A stretch of DNA of 64,000 nt from contig CAZKRB010000003.1 of the NCBI GenBank assembly GCA_964555065.1, forward strand, positions 1 to 64,000, read 5' to 3'. The position numbers and the translations under genes are program-made. The notes under the pieces were generated by a model, which saw nothing but the letters and a program-made list of their open reading frames with translations, did not search any database and was not told the DNA's origin. Position 1 is the stretch's first letter. Each line of letters begins with the position of its first letter. This document shows, piece after piece, positions 53,019 through 60,820 of this stretch. This stretch comes from Syntrophus sp964555065. Its GTDB lineage: Bacteria > Desulfobacterota > Syntrophia > Syntrophales > Syntrophaceae.

Positions 53019-53636
53019 ATGAACAGGATGTGCGAGATCCCGGAGGATCTGGCCGGATGTGTCGCCTTTCACGGGCACCTCTGCCCCGGTCTGGTCTATG
53101 GCTACCTGGTCGCGAAAGAGGCGATGAAACGGATGGACCTTGAACGGTCCGCAGACGAAGAAATTGTTGCCATCAGCGAAAACGATTCCTGCGCGGTCGA
53201 CGCCCTGCAGGTGATGCTGGGAACCAGCATCGGCAAAGGAAACCTGATCCTCAGGGATTTCGGGAAGAATGCCTATACCATCCTGAGCCGTCCGCGGAAG
53301 AAGTCCTACCGGTTCGTGCGGAAGATTTCCTACGAATATCAGGGGCCGGAAAAGAGTACCTTTGCCCGGCTGGATGCTGCCATCACCGACGGCACGGCCT
53401 CGGAGGGCGAGAAGCGGCAGCAGAAGCAATTGAAAGTGAAGGATCTGCTGAGGCGCCCCTTTGAGGAATTATTTACCACGATGGAGGTTCCCTATGAAGA
53501 ACCCCGTTACGCTCCCCTCGAACGATCGGAACCCTGTGTCCGCTGCGGCGAGATGACCATGCCATCGAAGACGGTCACGCTGCCGGAGGGGCGGGTCTGC
53601 ATCCCCTGCGCCCAGGAGCGGGAACCGCCTCGCTGA
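53019..53636 (+). CDS. FmdE-like protein with C-terminal zinc finger
   Basis: A 205-residue protein. Residues 1-130 match the FmdE family, subunit-like proteins found with formylmethanofuran dehydrogenase and in many anaerobes: FHGHLCPGLVYGYLVAKEAM, then NDSCAVDALQVMLGTSIGKG with conserved cysteines that bind metal. A short treble-clef finger (CVRCGEM and CIPC) closes it. No formylmethanofuran pathway genes lie here; in non-methanogens FmdE proteins are linked with molybdenum-enzyme maturation, which would fit the molybdenum genes at 56-60 kb. It is followed by a two-way terminator. Confidence 0.8.
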   Translation: MNRMCEIPEDLAGCVAFHGHLCPGLVYGYLVAKEAMKRMDLERSADEEIVAISENDSCAVDALQVMLGTSIGKGNLILRDFGKNAYTILSRPRKKSYRFVRKISYEYQGPEKSTFARLDAAITDGTASEGEKRQQKQLKVKDLLRRPFEELFTTMEVPYEEPRYAPLERSEPCVRCGEMTMPSKTVTLPEGRVCIPCAQEREPPR

Positions 53637-53722
53637 AAGGGGGATTCATCCGGACGCTAAGGCAGACTTTCCTTTCGTTAAGGTGGGAAGAGCGGAGGAT
53701 TGAGGCGTTGGCGGGATGAAAC

Positions 53723-53766
53723 AAAAAAAAGGCCTCCCCGTCTGGTCGACTAGGGAGGCCTTTTTT
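53723..53766. terminator. Bidirectional intrinsic terminator
   Basis: Eight A residues then GGCCTCCC pair with GGGAGGCC and TTTTTT, giving T-runs on both strands. It separates the convergent FmdE-like and HU genes. Confidence 0.85.
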
Positions 53767-53779
53767 CATATTCCGGAGA

Positions 53780-54055
53780 TTATTTCTTTGCCACAGCATC
53801 CTTCAGCTTTTTGCCGGCTGTAAACTTGGGGACCTTTTTGGCTTTGATCTTCATCGGTTGCCCTGTCTGCGGATTTCTCCCGGTTCTGGCCGCTCTCTTG
53901 CCCACTTTGAACGTGCCGAAACCGATGAGGGTTACGGATTCACCCTTCTTGAGCGCTCCCGTAATGGATTCCAGGACGCATGCAACGGTTTCCTCTGCCA
54001 ACTTCTTTTTCCCAACGACTTTTGACACTGCCTCAACCAGATCGCCTTTATTCAT
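53780..54055 (-). CDS. DNA-binding protein HU
   Basis: A 91-residue HU/IHF-family histone-like protein: MNKGDLVEAVSKVVGKKKLA, then GFGTFKVGKRAARTGRNPQT, which is the conserved arm with the proline and the DNA-contacting arginines. It binds and bends DNA in the nucleoid as a dimer. I use ATG 54055 (GAGGAGG upstream) and not an in-frame ATG at 54076. Alone on its strand. HU alpha and beta cannot be told apart in this lineage. Confidence 0.94.
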   Translation of the reverse strand: MNKGDLVEAVSKVVGKKKLAEETVACVLESITGALKKGESVTLIGFGTFKVGKRAARTGRNPQTGQPMKIKAKKVPKFTAGKKLKDAVAKK

Positions 54056-54563
54056 CGCCCTTAACCTCCTCTTCAATGTCGTTCTTCAATATCCACGCCG
54101 CTGATGCCATACATAAAAACCTGAACCCTTATGTAAAGGTCATTTTACGAAAAGTCAAGAAATATCTTTAGTGAAATCAGGAAGTAACAAAATAATTTTT
54201 TGAATTCGCCCGCGCGGTCGGGCTCCACGGCTCCTCGCTTTGTCAATACCGAATGATCCGGCGCTGCCGCGCCTGCTGCCAATCAGGAACAATAAGGGCT
54301 TCGGGAAGGGTGATCATGGGGCAGGGACGATTTTGCTGATCACTTTTTCCCTTTGGAATATCGGAATTTATAGAGTAAGCTGGTTGTATGTTCTGTCTTC
54401 TCCGGACAGGACGCAGGCAAGGCAGTCACGGAAACCGGGACGGGCAACCCTCTGACGGAACCATGAGGAAAGCCCCGGAGGAAACACGGCCTGCTCAATA
54501 CGGATAAACCCGCGGCGTCCCCTCCCCAGGGACGTCCAACTTGACGGATGGAGAGGTGAAACA
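54056..54563. other. HU promoter region and long GC-rich leader of tpx
   Basis: The first 150 bases are AT-rich and should hold the HU promoter. From 54380 to 54563 the plus strand is GC-rich and strongly self-complementary, with a hairpin GGCGTCCC/GGGACGTC at 54513-54537 just ahead of the tpx ribosome site. I see no match to a riboswitch I know. Confidence 0.35.
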
Positions 54564-55073
54564 ATGGAAAGAAAAGGAATCGTAACCTTTATGGGTAACC
54601 CGTTGACCCTGGTCGGCGACGAGGCGAAGGTGGGCGACAAGGCGCCGGCGTTTGTCGCCCTGGATAAGGATCTCAGGGAGGTGAAGCTGTCCGATTTCAC
54701 GGGAAAGGTAAAAATCATCAGTGTGACACCCTCCCTGGATACGCCGGTCTGTGACCTTCAGGCACGGAGGTTCAACGCAGAGGCGGGCGTCCTGGGAGAC
54801 CGGTTCGCCGTCCTCAATATCAGCATGGATCTTCCCTTTGCGATTGCCCGATTCTGTACGAGCGCCGGCATCGAGAACATCCGGACCCTCTCGGATCACC
54901 GGGACGCCTCCTTCGGCAATGCCTACGGCGTGCTGATCAAGGAATTGAGGCTGCTGTCCCGCTCCATTTTTGTAATCGACTCATCGGACAGGATCCGCTA
55001 CCTGGAGTTGGTTCCCGAGATTACGAATCAGCCGGATTACGACAAAGCCCTGGCCGAAGCCAAAAAACTTTAG
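54564..55073 (+). CDS. tpx: Thiol peroxidase
   Basis: A 169-residue atypical 2-Cys peroxiredoxin. The peroxidatic cysteine is C63 in PSLDTPVCDLQARRFN and the resolving cysteine C98 in ARFCTSAGIENI, the spacing of Tpx. It reduces lipid and other hydroperoxides with thioredoxin. It belongs with rubrerythrin in the oxidative defence of this anaerobe. The ATG follows GGAGAGGTGAAACA. The next small gene begins 10 bases on, likely in the same message. Confidence 0.95.
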   Translation: MERKGIVTFMGNPLTLVGDEAKVGDKAPAFVALDKDLREVKLSDFTGKVKIISVTPSLDTPVCDLQARRFNAEAGVLGDRFAVLNISMDLPFAIARFCTSAGIENIRTLSDHRDASFGNAYGVLIKELRLLSRSIFVIDSSDRIRYLELVPEITNQPDYDKALAEAKKL

Positions 55074-55083
55074 GGAGGCTGCC

Positions 55084-55380
55084 ATGGAAAGACTGTTCCT
55101 GACCGGGATCGTCTGGGTTTTCCTTGCCGGAGCCTGCATCGCCGCGGAGCCGATCGAACGGATCAATCAATACGATCCGGGAAAGCTTCACGAGCTGGCC
55201 GATCGCATTGCCTTGGGAACAAAAGACAGCTTGGACAAGGCGTTCACACCCTCCGAGGTGAATCAGATTCTGAAACGGGCCCAGGTGGATTATTTGCGGA
55301 TTTTGATTCGGCAGAACGATGCGCTCATCCAGCAGAATGACGAGGCCATTCGGCTGCTCCGAAGGATTCCCAGGCAATAA
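55084..55380 (+). CDS. Small exported protein, 98 aa
   Basis: A secretory signal (LFLTGIVWVFLAGACIAAEP, residues 4-23) precedes about 75 helical residues with a coiled-coil-like end (LIRQNDALIQQNDEAIRLL). Cysteine 18 precedes the likely cleavage site, so a lipoprotein is possible but the lipobox is poor. No family recognised. GGGAGG lies upstream of ATG 55084. It is probably coexpressed with tpx. Confidence 0.6.
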   Translation: MERLFLTGIVWVFLAGACIAAEPIERINQYDPGKLHELADRIALGTKDSLDKAFTPSEVNQILKRAQVDYLRILIRQNDALIQQNDEAIRLLRRIPRQ

Positions 55381-55604
55381 TGGGGAGATGGGTAAATAGA
55401 GCGTGATTCCGGTGGCTTCTCGTCCCTCTGGGGAAAAGAGGCCCCGAAAGGAAAAACGTCCCCTTCGCTGCTCCCCGAGGGGAATCCCGTCCCTCGGGTA
55501 AGGCTCCCCAAAGGGATCCTGGAGCTTCCCGCCCTCCCGGCGGAAGGACGGGAAAAATGAGCCGGGGGAAGAACGGGCAGCCGTGTGCGGCGGCAGCCAG
55601 CCCT

Positions 55605-55622
55605 TTCGACAATATTGTCGAA
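55605..55622. promoter_or_regulatory. Perfect 18-bp palindrome, possible operator
   Basis: TTCGACAATATTGTCGAA is an exact palindrome in the non-coding stretch 55381-55786. A two-fold symmetric site of this length is typical of dimeric repressors. Which gene it controls is unknown. Confidence 0.4.
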
Positions 55623-55786
55623 GAAGGGACAACAGGAAATTCTTTGCAACACATGGATTATCTTAATCATTAACCGATCCTGCCTTCTCCGGCCTCGACA
55701 TTTATTGCCATCCTGAAGGCATTTCCAGCTCAGTCAAACCTGCTTTATTTCAAACAAAATCATTCACTTACGCATAATCCAAGTTC

Positions 55787-55802
55787 TGGCACGATCCATG
55801 CT
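55787..55802 (+). promoter_or_regulatory. Sigma-54 promoter
   Basis: TGGCACGATCCATGCT has the perfect TGGCACG -24 box and a TGC -12 box, with GG (55788) and GC (55800) exactly 12 bases apart. Transcription should begin near 55813, just upstream of a terminator and 340 bases before the molybdate-transporter gene. Confidence 0.75.
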
Positions 55803-55812
55803 AATAACAAAA

Positions 55813-55935
55813 TTAGAACACAAAATGGAATCTCCGGCAACTTCAACGGGCAGAAGGACCGGGTGAGATACCGAAAAAATCCAGAATCTTATTCTCCTGA
55901 AAGAAGGGAAGCCGAAAGGCTTCCCTTCTTTTGTT
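55813..55935 (+). ncRNA. Candidate sigma-54-dependent small RNA (or transcription-attenuating leader)
   Basis: Between a strong sigma-54 promoter and a strong terminator lie about 120 bases with no start codon plus ribosome site. An internal hairpin forms from CCGG (near 55833) and CCGG (near 55859) enclosing CTTC/GAAG. It could be a free small RNA. If the terminator is conditional it could be a leader controlling the molybdate-transporter gene. Boundaries are predicted, not measured. Confidence 0.5.
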
Positions 55936-55938
55936 TGC
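55902..55938 (+). terminator. Intrinsic terminator of the candidate small RNA
   Basis: AAGAAGGGAAGCC pairs perfectly with GGCTTCCCTTCTT around a GAAA tetraloop, followed by TTGTTTG. Confidence 0.85.
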
Positions 55939-56152
55939 ATCCCCACAGGAGAGGTGAAACCCGCCTGCCGGCAGATTTGGGAGATTGATTTTTAAGGGAT
56001 TCCGGGCTACCTGTGACCTTCTCTCAAAATCCGGGATGGATTTCGAAAGCAGGAAAAACTTTTTGAGGGCGGCAACGGCGGACACCGGCACAGTCCTTTT
56101 TCTTTTCGAATTATGCCGGGGATCAGTCCTCCCCGGGGCTCACAGGAAAAAG

Positions 56153-57265
56153 ATGAAGATCAGATCCTTCGAGTTCAATCTGCGGGAACTGGGAGGGGCG
56201 ATGGGGGACTTCGGAACCCTCTTTCCCCTGGCCATCGGCTACATCTATGTCTGCGGCCTCAACCCGGCGGGGTTCCTGGTCATGATGGGGCTGGCCAACA
56301 TCGCCACCGGCCTGATCTACCGTCTGCCCATGCCCATCGAACCCATGAAGGTGCTGGCCGTGGTGGCCATCGCGCAGCACTGGAGTCCCTCCATGATCTA
56401 TGCGTCGGGTTTCGCCATGGGACTGATCTGGATCCTCTTTGCCCTGACGGGGGCGGTGAGCTGGCTCGCCCGGGTGACGCCGCAATCCGTCACCCGAGGC
56501 ATCCAGGCGGCGTTGGGAATTCTGTTGGCGGCTGAAGCGGTGAAGCTGCTGTCCACCGGCTGGGTTCTCGGTCTGATCTCGCTTCTCATTGTCCTCGCCC
56601 TGCGGAAGAACCGCTATGCTCCGGCGGCGGTGGTCCTCATGATTCTCGCGATCGCCATCATGGCGACCGGTGGGAAACTCGGGCACCTCGCCGCCCCCGG
56701 CTTCAGCCTGCCCCCGGTGACGACCTTCACTCTCCGGGAAGTCTGGGACTCCCTGTTGCACGCAGGCTTTGCCCAGATTCCCCTGACCATTACAAACGCG
56801 ACGATTGCCACGGCCGCCCTCATTGCCACCTACTGGCCGGGCGCATCGGTAACGGTGAAAAAACTTTCCTGGAATCAGGGGGTCATGAATCTCATTACGC
56901 CTTTTCTGGGGGGCATGCCCATGTGCCATGGCGCGGGAGGTTTGGCCGGGCAGTACTATTTCGGAGCCCGCACGGGAGGGGCGAACATCATCGAGGGGGT
57001 CATCGAGATCTCTCTCGGCCTTTTCCTGTCGGCGTCCATCGCCGGCCTCTTCGCGGAATTCCCCGGAGCCATCATGGGGGCCATGATGTTTCTCGTCGGA
57101 CTGGAACTGGTGAAGTTCGCCAAGGATGTGACCTTCGGGAAGGATCTGCTCCCCCTGGTTCTCACCGTAATGGTTTCCCTGTCCACCAACATGGCTTACG
57201 GCTTTCTGGCCGGCATCGCCGCCCACGCCCTGCTGCGGCGCATTGGCAAGGCGGGGCCGGGATAG
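56153..57265 (+). CDS. MOT1-type molybdate (or sulfate) transporter
   Basis: A 370-residue protein with about ten helices. It has the MFS_MOT1 signatures: LRELGGAMGDFGTLFPLAIG near 10-29 and IYRLPMPIEPMKVLAVVAIA near 58-77, then GGMPMCHGAGGLAGQYYFGA near 254-273. Such proteins take up molybdate with high affinity and are distant from SulP. ATG 56153 has AGGAAA upstream; the frame can extend to 55985 but that part is not conserved in appearance. A CCGGGGA/TCCCCGG hairpin precedes the ribosome site. It converges with two MoeA genes, which fits molybdenum-cofactor supply. Confidence 0.82.
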   Translation: MKIRSFEFNLRELGGAMGDFGTLFPLAIGYIYVCGLNPAGFLVMMGLANIATGLIYRLPMPIEPMKVLAVVAIAQHWSPSMIYASGFAMGLIWILFALTGAVSWLARVTPQSVTRGIQAALGILLAAEAVKLLSTGWVLGLISLLIVLALRKNRYAPAAVVLMILAIAIMATGGKLGHLAAPGFSLPPVTTFTLREVWDSLLHAGFAQIPLTITNATIATAALIATYWPGASVTVKKLSWNQGVMNLITPFLGGMPMCHGAGGLAGQYYFGARTGGANIIEGVIEISLGLFLSASIAGLFAEFPGAIMGAMMFLVGLELVKFAKDVTFGKDLLPLVLTVMVSLSTNMAYGFLAGIAAHALLRRIGKAGPG

Positions 57266-57349
57266 CTCGGCCGAATCCTCCTGAGCACAGGTTGAATCTC
57301 AGTTTCTGGAATTCCGGACCTTGACGGAAGGGGCATGTTCCCGCGGTGG

Positions 57350-59308
57350 TTATCGTTCGGCCGCAATCAGCCCCATGGAGGTCGTGTCGTAGCCGGGCAG
57401 CTCGTCGATGACCCGCCGCAGAACCGGTCCGCGGATGAGATCGAGCAGCGGCTGCAGCAGGTCGCTTTCAAAATGGACACGGGGGATGACCAGATCATAG
57501 CGTTCCTTCTCGAAGGGGATGAAATCAAGATTCAGCGCATGGGCCGCGGCGGCGATGCCGAGGCCGCAGTCCGCCGCTCCCGATTGGACCGCAACGGCCA
57601 CCGCCAGATGGGTGTACTCTTCACGCCGGTATCCCTTCACCTCCTCCGGTTTGATTCCAAGACGGTTCAGGTGATAGTCGAGCAGAACCCGCGTTCCCGC
57701 CCCCCGCTGGCGGTTGATATAGGACACGTCTTCCCGGGCCAGGTCCGCCAACCCCATAATCCCCTTGGGGTTGCCCGGCGCGACGATCAGCCCCTGCTCG
57801 CGATGCATGAGGGTCATCAGGACCACGGGCGTGTCCGGCAGGTATTGCTTGATATAGGAAAAGTTGTATTCGCCCGTTGCCGGATCCAGGAGGTGGGAAC
57901 CGGCCAGATGGGCATCGCCGCGCCGCAGGGCCGTCAAGCCGCCGAGGCTGCCGGCGTTGGCGCTGGAGAGGCGGCGGTTTGCCTCGGCCAGCTGCTGCGC
58001 CAGGAGATCCAGGCAGAGGTCGTGGCTGCCGATATGGACGATGGTGCGGTCGATTTCGGCTGGGTCGCGATACAGTTCCACGGTGACCTCCTGCCCGGCT
58101 TCCAGCCCTTCGGAAAATCTCGGGATGCGGACAATCCCGTCGGCGCGGACCAGGGAGGTGATGACCCCCGCCCCGCGGGACAGGGGCGCGGCCACGGTCC
58201 GCTCTCCGACCTTTCCGACAGTCACCCGCACCCATTCGTCCTCACCGATCGGCGAGAGCAGCTTGCGGCTGATGGCCGCTTTCATTTTCGGCTTTTCCCG
58301 CGGCGGCAGGCCCAGCCAACGGGACAGCAGCGGTTCGACGAAAATCTCCCCCGTCAGGGCGCAGGAAACGGGATAGCCCGGCACGCCGATGATGGGGGTC
58401 CGACGGTCCGTCACGACGCCGAGAACGACCGGATGGCCCGGACGGACGGCCACCCCGTGAACGAGCAGGGTTCCCAGTTCTTCCACGATGGCCGAGGTGA
58501 AATCCTCACTTCCCGCCGAAGAGCCGGCGTTGACGAGCACGAGGTCATGGGTGGCCGCCGCTTCCCGCACCGTTTCCCGGATGCATTCATAATCGTCGAC
58601 GACAATGGGATACCGCGTCGGCAAACCGCCCCACTGGCGCACCTGGGAGGCCAGGACCAGGGAGTTGTACTCGATGATGTCGCCGGACTTCAGGCCCACC
58701 CGTGCGGACTGCTCCACCGTGATGAGCTCCGTTCCGGTCGGGATAACCGCCACGCGCGGGCGGCGGCGGACGCTGACGGCTGCGTGCCCGCACCCGGCCA
58801 GCGCCCCCAAATCCACGGGCTTCAGCAGGTGATTGGCCGGCAGCACCAGCTCCGTGGCGACCATATCCTCTCCCATGGGGCGAACCGCCGTCCAAGGCGC
58901 CACGCCGGCCTGGATTTCGATGAATTCGCCCTTTTCCCCTTCATCGAGGTGCTGCGTATGCTCGATCTGGATGACCGCGTCGGCCCAGGAAGGAAGGGGA
59001 TCACCCGTATCGACATACCCCGCCTGCCGGTCGGGACCGATCCGGAGACGTTTCGGCAAGGTCTCCGTGGCGCCGAGGGTATCCTCCGAACGGACGGCAT
59101 AGCCGTCCATGGCGCTGGCATGATAACCCGGCGAAGACAGAGCCGCCCAGACCGGCGCTGCCGTGACGCGCCCCAGGGCTTCATCGAGGGGCAATTCCTC
59201 ACCGGGAAAGGCCACCCACGTTCCGGAGCTTTCCATGGCCTCAATGAACCGCCGCCACGCCTCAGCCAGCGGAATGTCTTCGAGATAAAATTTCCTTTCC
59301 TTGCCCAT
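57350..59308 (-). CDS. MoeA-like molybdopterin protein fused to a periplasmic-binding-type domain
   Basis: A 652-residue protein. The MoeA part (about 1-400) has PLDEALGRVTAAPVWAALSS, MDGYAVRSEDTLGATETLP, GDIIEYNSLVLASQVRQWGG and GVPGYPVSCALTGEIFVEPL. The rest, about 420-652, is a PBP-like substrate-binding domain (DLCLDLLAQQL; GLADLAREDVSYINRQRG; AVQSGAADCGLGIAAAAHAL). Such fusions occur in anaerobes and may deliver molybdate or tungstate to the cofactor. ATG 59308 is chosen because of a GGGGAG site. It follows the second moeA gene by 28 bases. Confidence 0.85.
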   Translation of the reverse strand: MGKERKFYLEDIPLAEAWRRFIEAMESSGTWVAFPGEELPLDEALGRVTAAPVWAALSSPGYHASAMDGYAVRSEDTLGATETLPKRLRIGPDRQAGYVDTGDPLPSWADAVIQIEHTQHLDEGEKGEFIEIQAGVAPWTAVRPMGEDMVATELVLPANHLLKPVDLGALAGCGHAAVSVRRRPRVAVIPTGTELITVEQSARVGLKSGDIIEYNSLVLASQVRQWGGLPTRYPIVVDDYECIRETVREAAATHDLVLVNAGSSAGSEDFTSAIVEELGTLLVHGVAVRPGHPVVLGVVTDRRTPIIGVPGYPVSCALTGEIFVEPLLSRWLGLPPREKPKMKAAISRKLLSPIGEDEWVRVTVGKVGERTVAAPLSRGAGVITSLVRADGIVRIPRFSEGLEAGQEVTVELYRDPAEIDRTIVHIGSHDLCLDLLAQQLAEANRRLSSANAGSLGGLTALRRGDAHLAGSHLLDPATGEYNFSYIKQYLPDTPVVLMTLMHREQGLIVAPGNPKGIMGLADLAREDVSYINRQRGAGTRVLLDYHLNRLGIKPEEVKGYRREEYTHLAVAVAVQSGAADCGLGIAAAAHALNLDFIPFEKERYDLVIPRVHFESDLLQPLLDLIRGPVLRRVIDELPGYDTTSMGLIAAER

Positions 59309-59336
59309 CCCTGTCTCCCCTTCCCCTATCCTGTTC

Positions 59337-60569
59337 TCAGAACAGCTCCACCTGGACCTGCTCATCCTTGTGCAGACCGTTGGAATCGAGCGGCACGCAA
59401 ACCAGTCCCTCCGCCTTGACGAGGGTGTAGATCAGGTTTGATTTGCCGAAGACCGGCTCGGCCCGAAGCTCGCCGTCTCCCTCGACCAGCCTGACCTGGA
59501 CATAATCTTCGCGCCCCGGAACCGAGGCGATGTTGTGGGACAGCCGAGCCGTCACCCGCCGCGGGATCGGCGGTTCTGCCAGGCCCTGCAGACGCCGGAG
59601 CACAGGGGTGAGGAACAGCCCGGCCACCACCATGGCGCTGACCGGGTTGCCCGGCAGGCCGATCACCGGCTTGCCGCTGCAGACCCCCAGGACGGTCGGT
59701 TTGCCGGGCCGCACCGCGACGCCGTGGACCAGGACGCCGGGCTTGCCCAGGTGATTGACGACCTCCGCCGTCAGGTCGCGGGTGGAAACGGAGGAACCGG
59801 CCGAAATAACCAGGACATCGGCATTCTCCAGCGCGGCCCGGGTCGCGGAAAGAAGGGCGTCATAGTTATCCCCGATGATCCCCTTCAACTGGGGAATGCC
59901 CCCCCCGTGGGCGGCGAGGCCGGCGATGGCATAGGAATTGACATCCCGCACCTGCCCGGGGCCGGGCGTCCGTTCCGGAGGAACGACCTCATCGCCGGTG
60001 GAAAGAATCGCCACGCGCGGTCTGGCCGCCACCCGGACCCGGGTGATACCCAGGGCCATCAGCCCGCCGAGGTCCTGGGGGCGGAGGAGATGGCCCGCGT
60101 CAAACACCATGTCTCCCGCCTTCACATCTTCTCCCACTTCGAGGAAGTTCTCACCCGGCGCCACGGCCCGCAGCACTTCGATGTTGGCCGCATCGAGCTT
60201 CTGCGTCCGCTCCACCATGACGACGGCATCCGCCCCGGGGGGAATCATGCCCCCGGTATAGACCGCCACCGCCTGAGCCGGACCGACCTCCCCTTCAAAG
60301 CCGCGCCCCATGGGAACTTCACCGATCACCGCCAGGTAGGCCGGCAGCGATTCCGTGGCCCCGAAGGTATCTTCGGCGCGCACGGCGTAGCCGTCCATCG
60401 TGCTGCGGGGAAAGGCGGGAAGGGAAGAGGCCGCGGCGAGTTTCTCCCCCAGGACCCGGTCGAGGGCCTCCTCAGTCGCGACCGTTTCTGACGCAACCTC
60501 CGAGGGAAGGTGGTCCAAAAGCACTTGCAGGGCCTCCGCAGGGGGAAGCACCCGAAACATTTCCGGCAT
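59337..60569 (-). CDS. moeA: Molybdopterin molybdenumtransferase MoeA
   Basis: A 410-residue MoeA. It has PLSEA-type opening EEALDRVLGEKLAAASSLPA, MDGYAVRAEDTFGATESLPA, the metal/MPT region IPPGADAVVMVERTQKLD, DVNSYAIAGLAAHGGG and GLPGNPVSAMVVAGLFLTPV. It inserts molybdenum into adenylylated molybdopterin. The ATG follows CAAGGAG. It is cotranscribed with the MoeA-PBP fusion, so the cell holds two MoeA-type proteins, perhaps one for molybdenum and one for tungsten. Confidence 0.92.
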   Translation of the reverse strand: MPEMFRVLPPAEALQVLLDHLPSEVASETVATEEALDRVLGEKLAAASSLPAFPRSTMDGYAVRAEDTFGATESLPAYLAVIGEVPMGRGFEGEVGPAQAVAVYTGGMIPPGADAVVMVERTQKLDAANIEVLRAVAPGENFLEVGEDVKAGDMVFDAGHLLRPQDLGGLMALGITRVRVAARPRVAILSTGDEVVPPERTPGPGQVRDVNSYAIAGLAAHGGGIPQLKGIIGDNYDALLSATRAALENADVLVISAGSSVSTRDLTAEVVNHLGKPGVLVHGVAVRPGKPTVLGVCSGKPVIGLPGNPVSAMVVAGLFLTPVLRRLQGLAEPPIPRRVTARLSHNIASVPGREDYVQVRLVEGDGELRAEPVFGKSNLIYTLVKAEGLVCVPLDSNGLHKDEQVQVELF

Positions 60570-60657
60570 GAAGACTCCTTGGCGAATCGTTTAGCTATAA
60601 TCTATCCGACCTTTTTCGTGCCTGTCAATTCCTTACTGACCGGAAGCCGGGATTCCT

Positions 60658-60745
60658 TTCAAGTCGGCCAGATATTTCTCATATCGATCACTTGCAATCA
60701 AGAGTGCCTTTATCATTTTTGTGAAGTTTATTCAACGCGTTAGGA
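60658..60745 (+). repeat. 89-nt intergenic repeat, copy C (diverged)
   Basis: It reads AAGTCGGCCAGATATTTCTC at its start and TTATTCAACGCGTTAGG at its end. It aligns to copies A and B with one gap; the CACTTG, ATCAAGAG and ATTTTTGTG segments match copy A. It lies between the moeA start and the acetyl-CoA synthetase end. Confidence 0.55.
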
Positions 60746-60820
60746 TTGCGCATGACTTGACCCTGGACCGGAAGCGAAGGACCGAATTGGGAGGAAACTC
60801 CGAGAGGGGGAACCGAGGGT

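Noticed and set aside
54380..54563. Riboswitch identity for the tpx leader
   Set aside because: I compared it by eye with c-di-GMP, cobalamin, glycine, guanidine and SAM-type motifs and found no convincing match.
57335..59419. A 694-codon open frame on the plus strand
   Set aside because: It is antisense to the MoeA-PBP fusion gene and shows no family resemblance.
60590..60610. GG/GC pair at sigma-54 spacing before moeA
   Set aside because: Neither box matches beyond the dinucleotides; a chance hit is likely.
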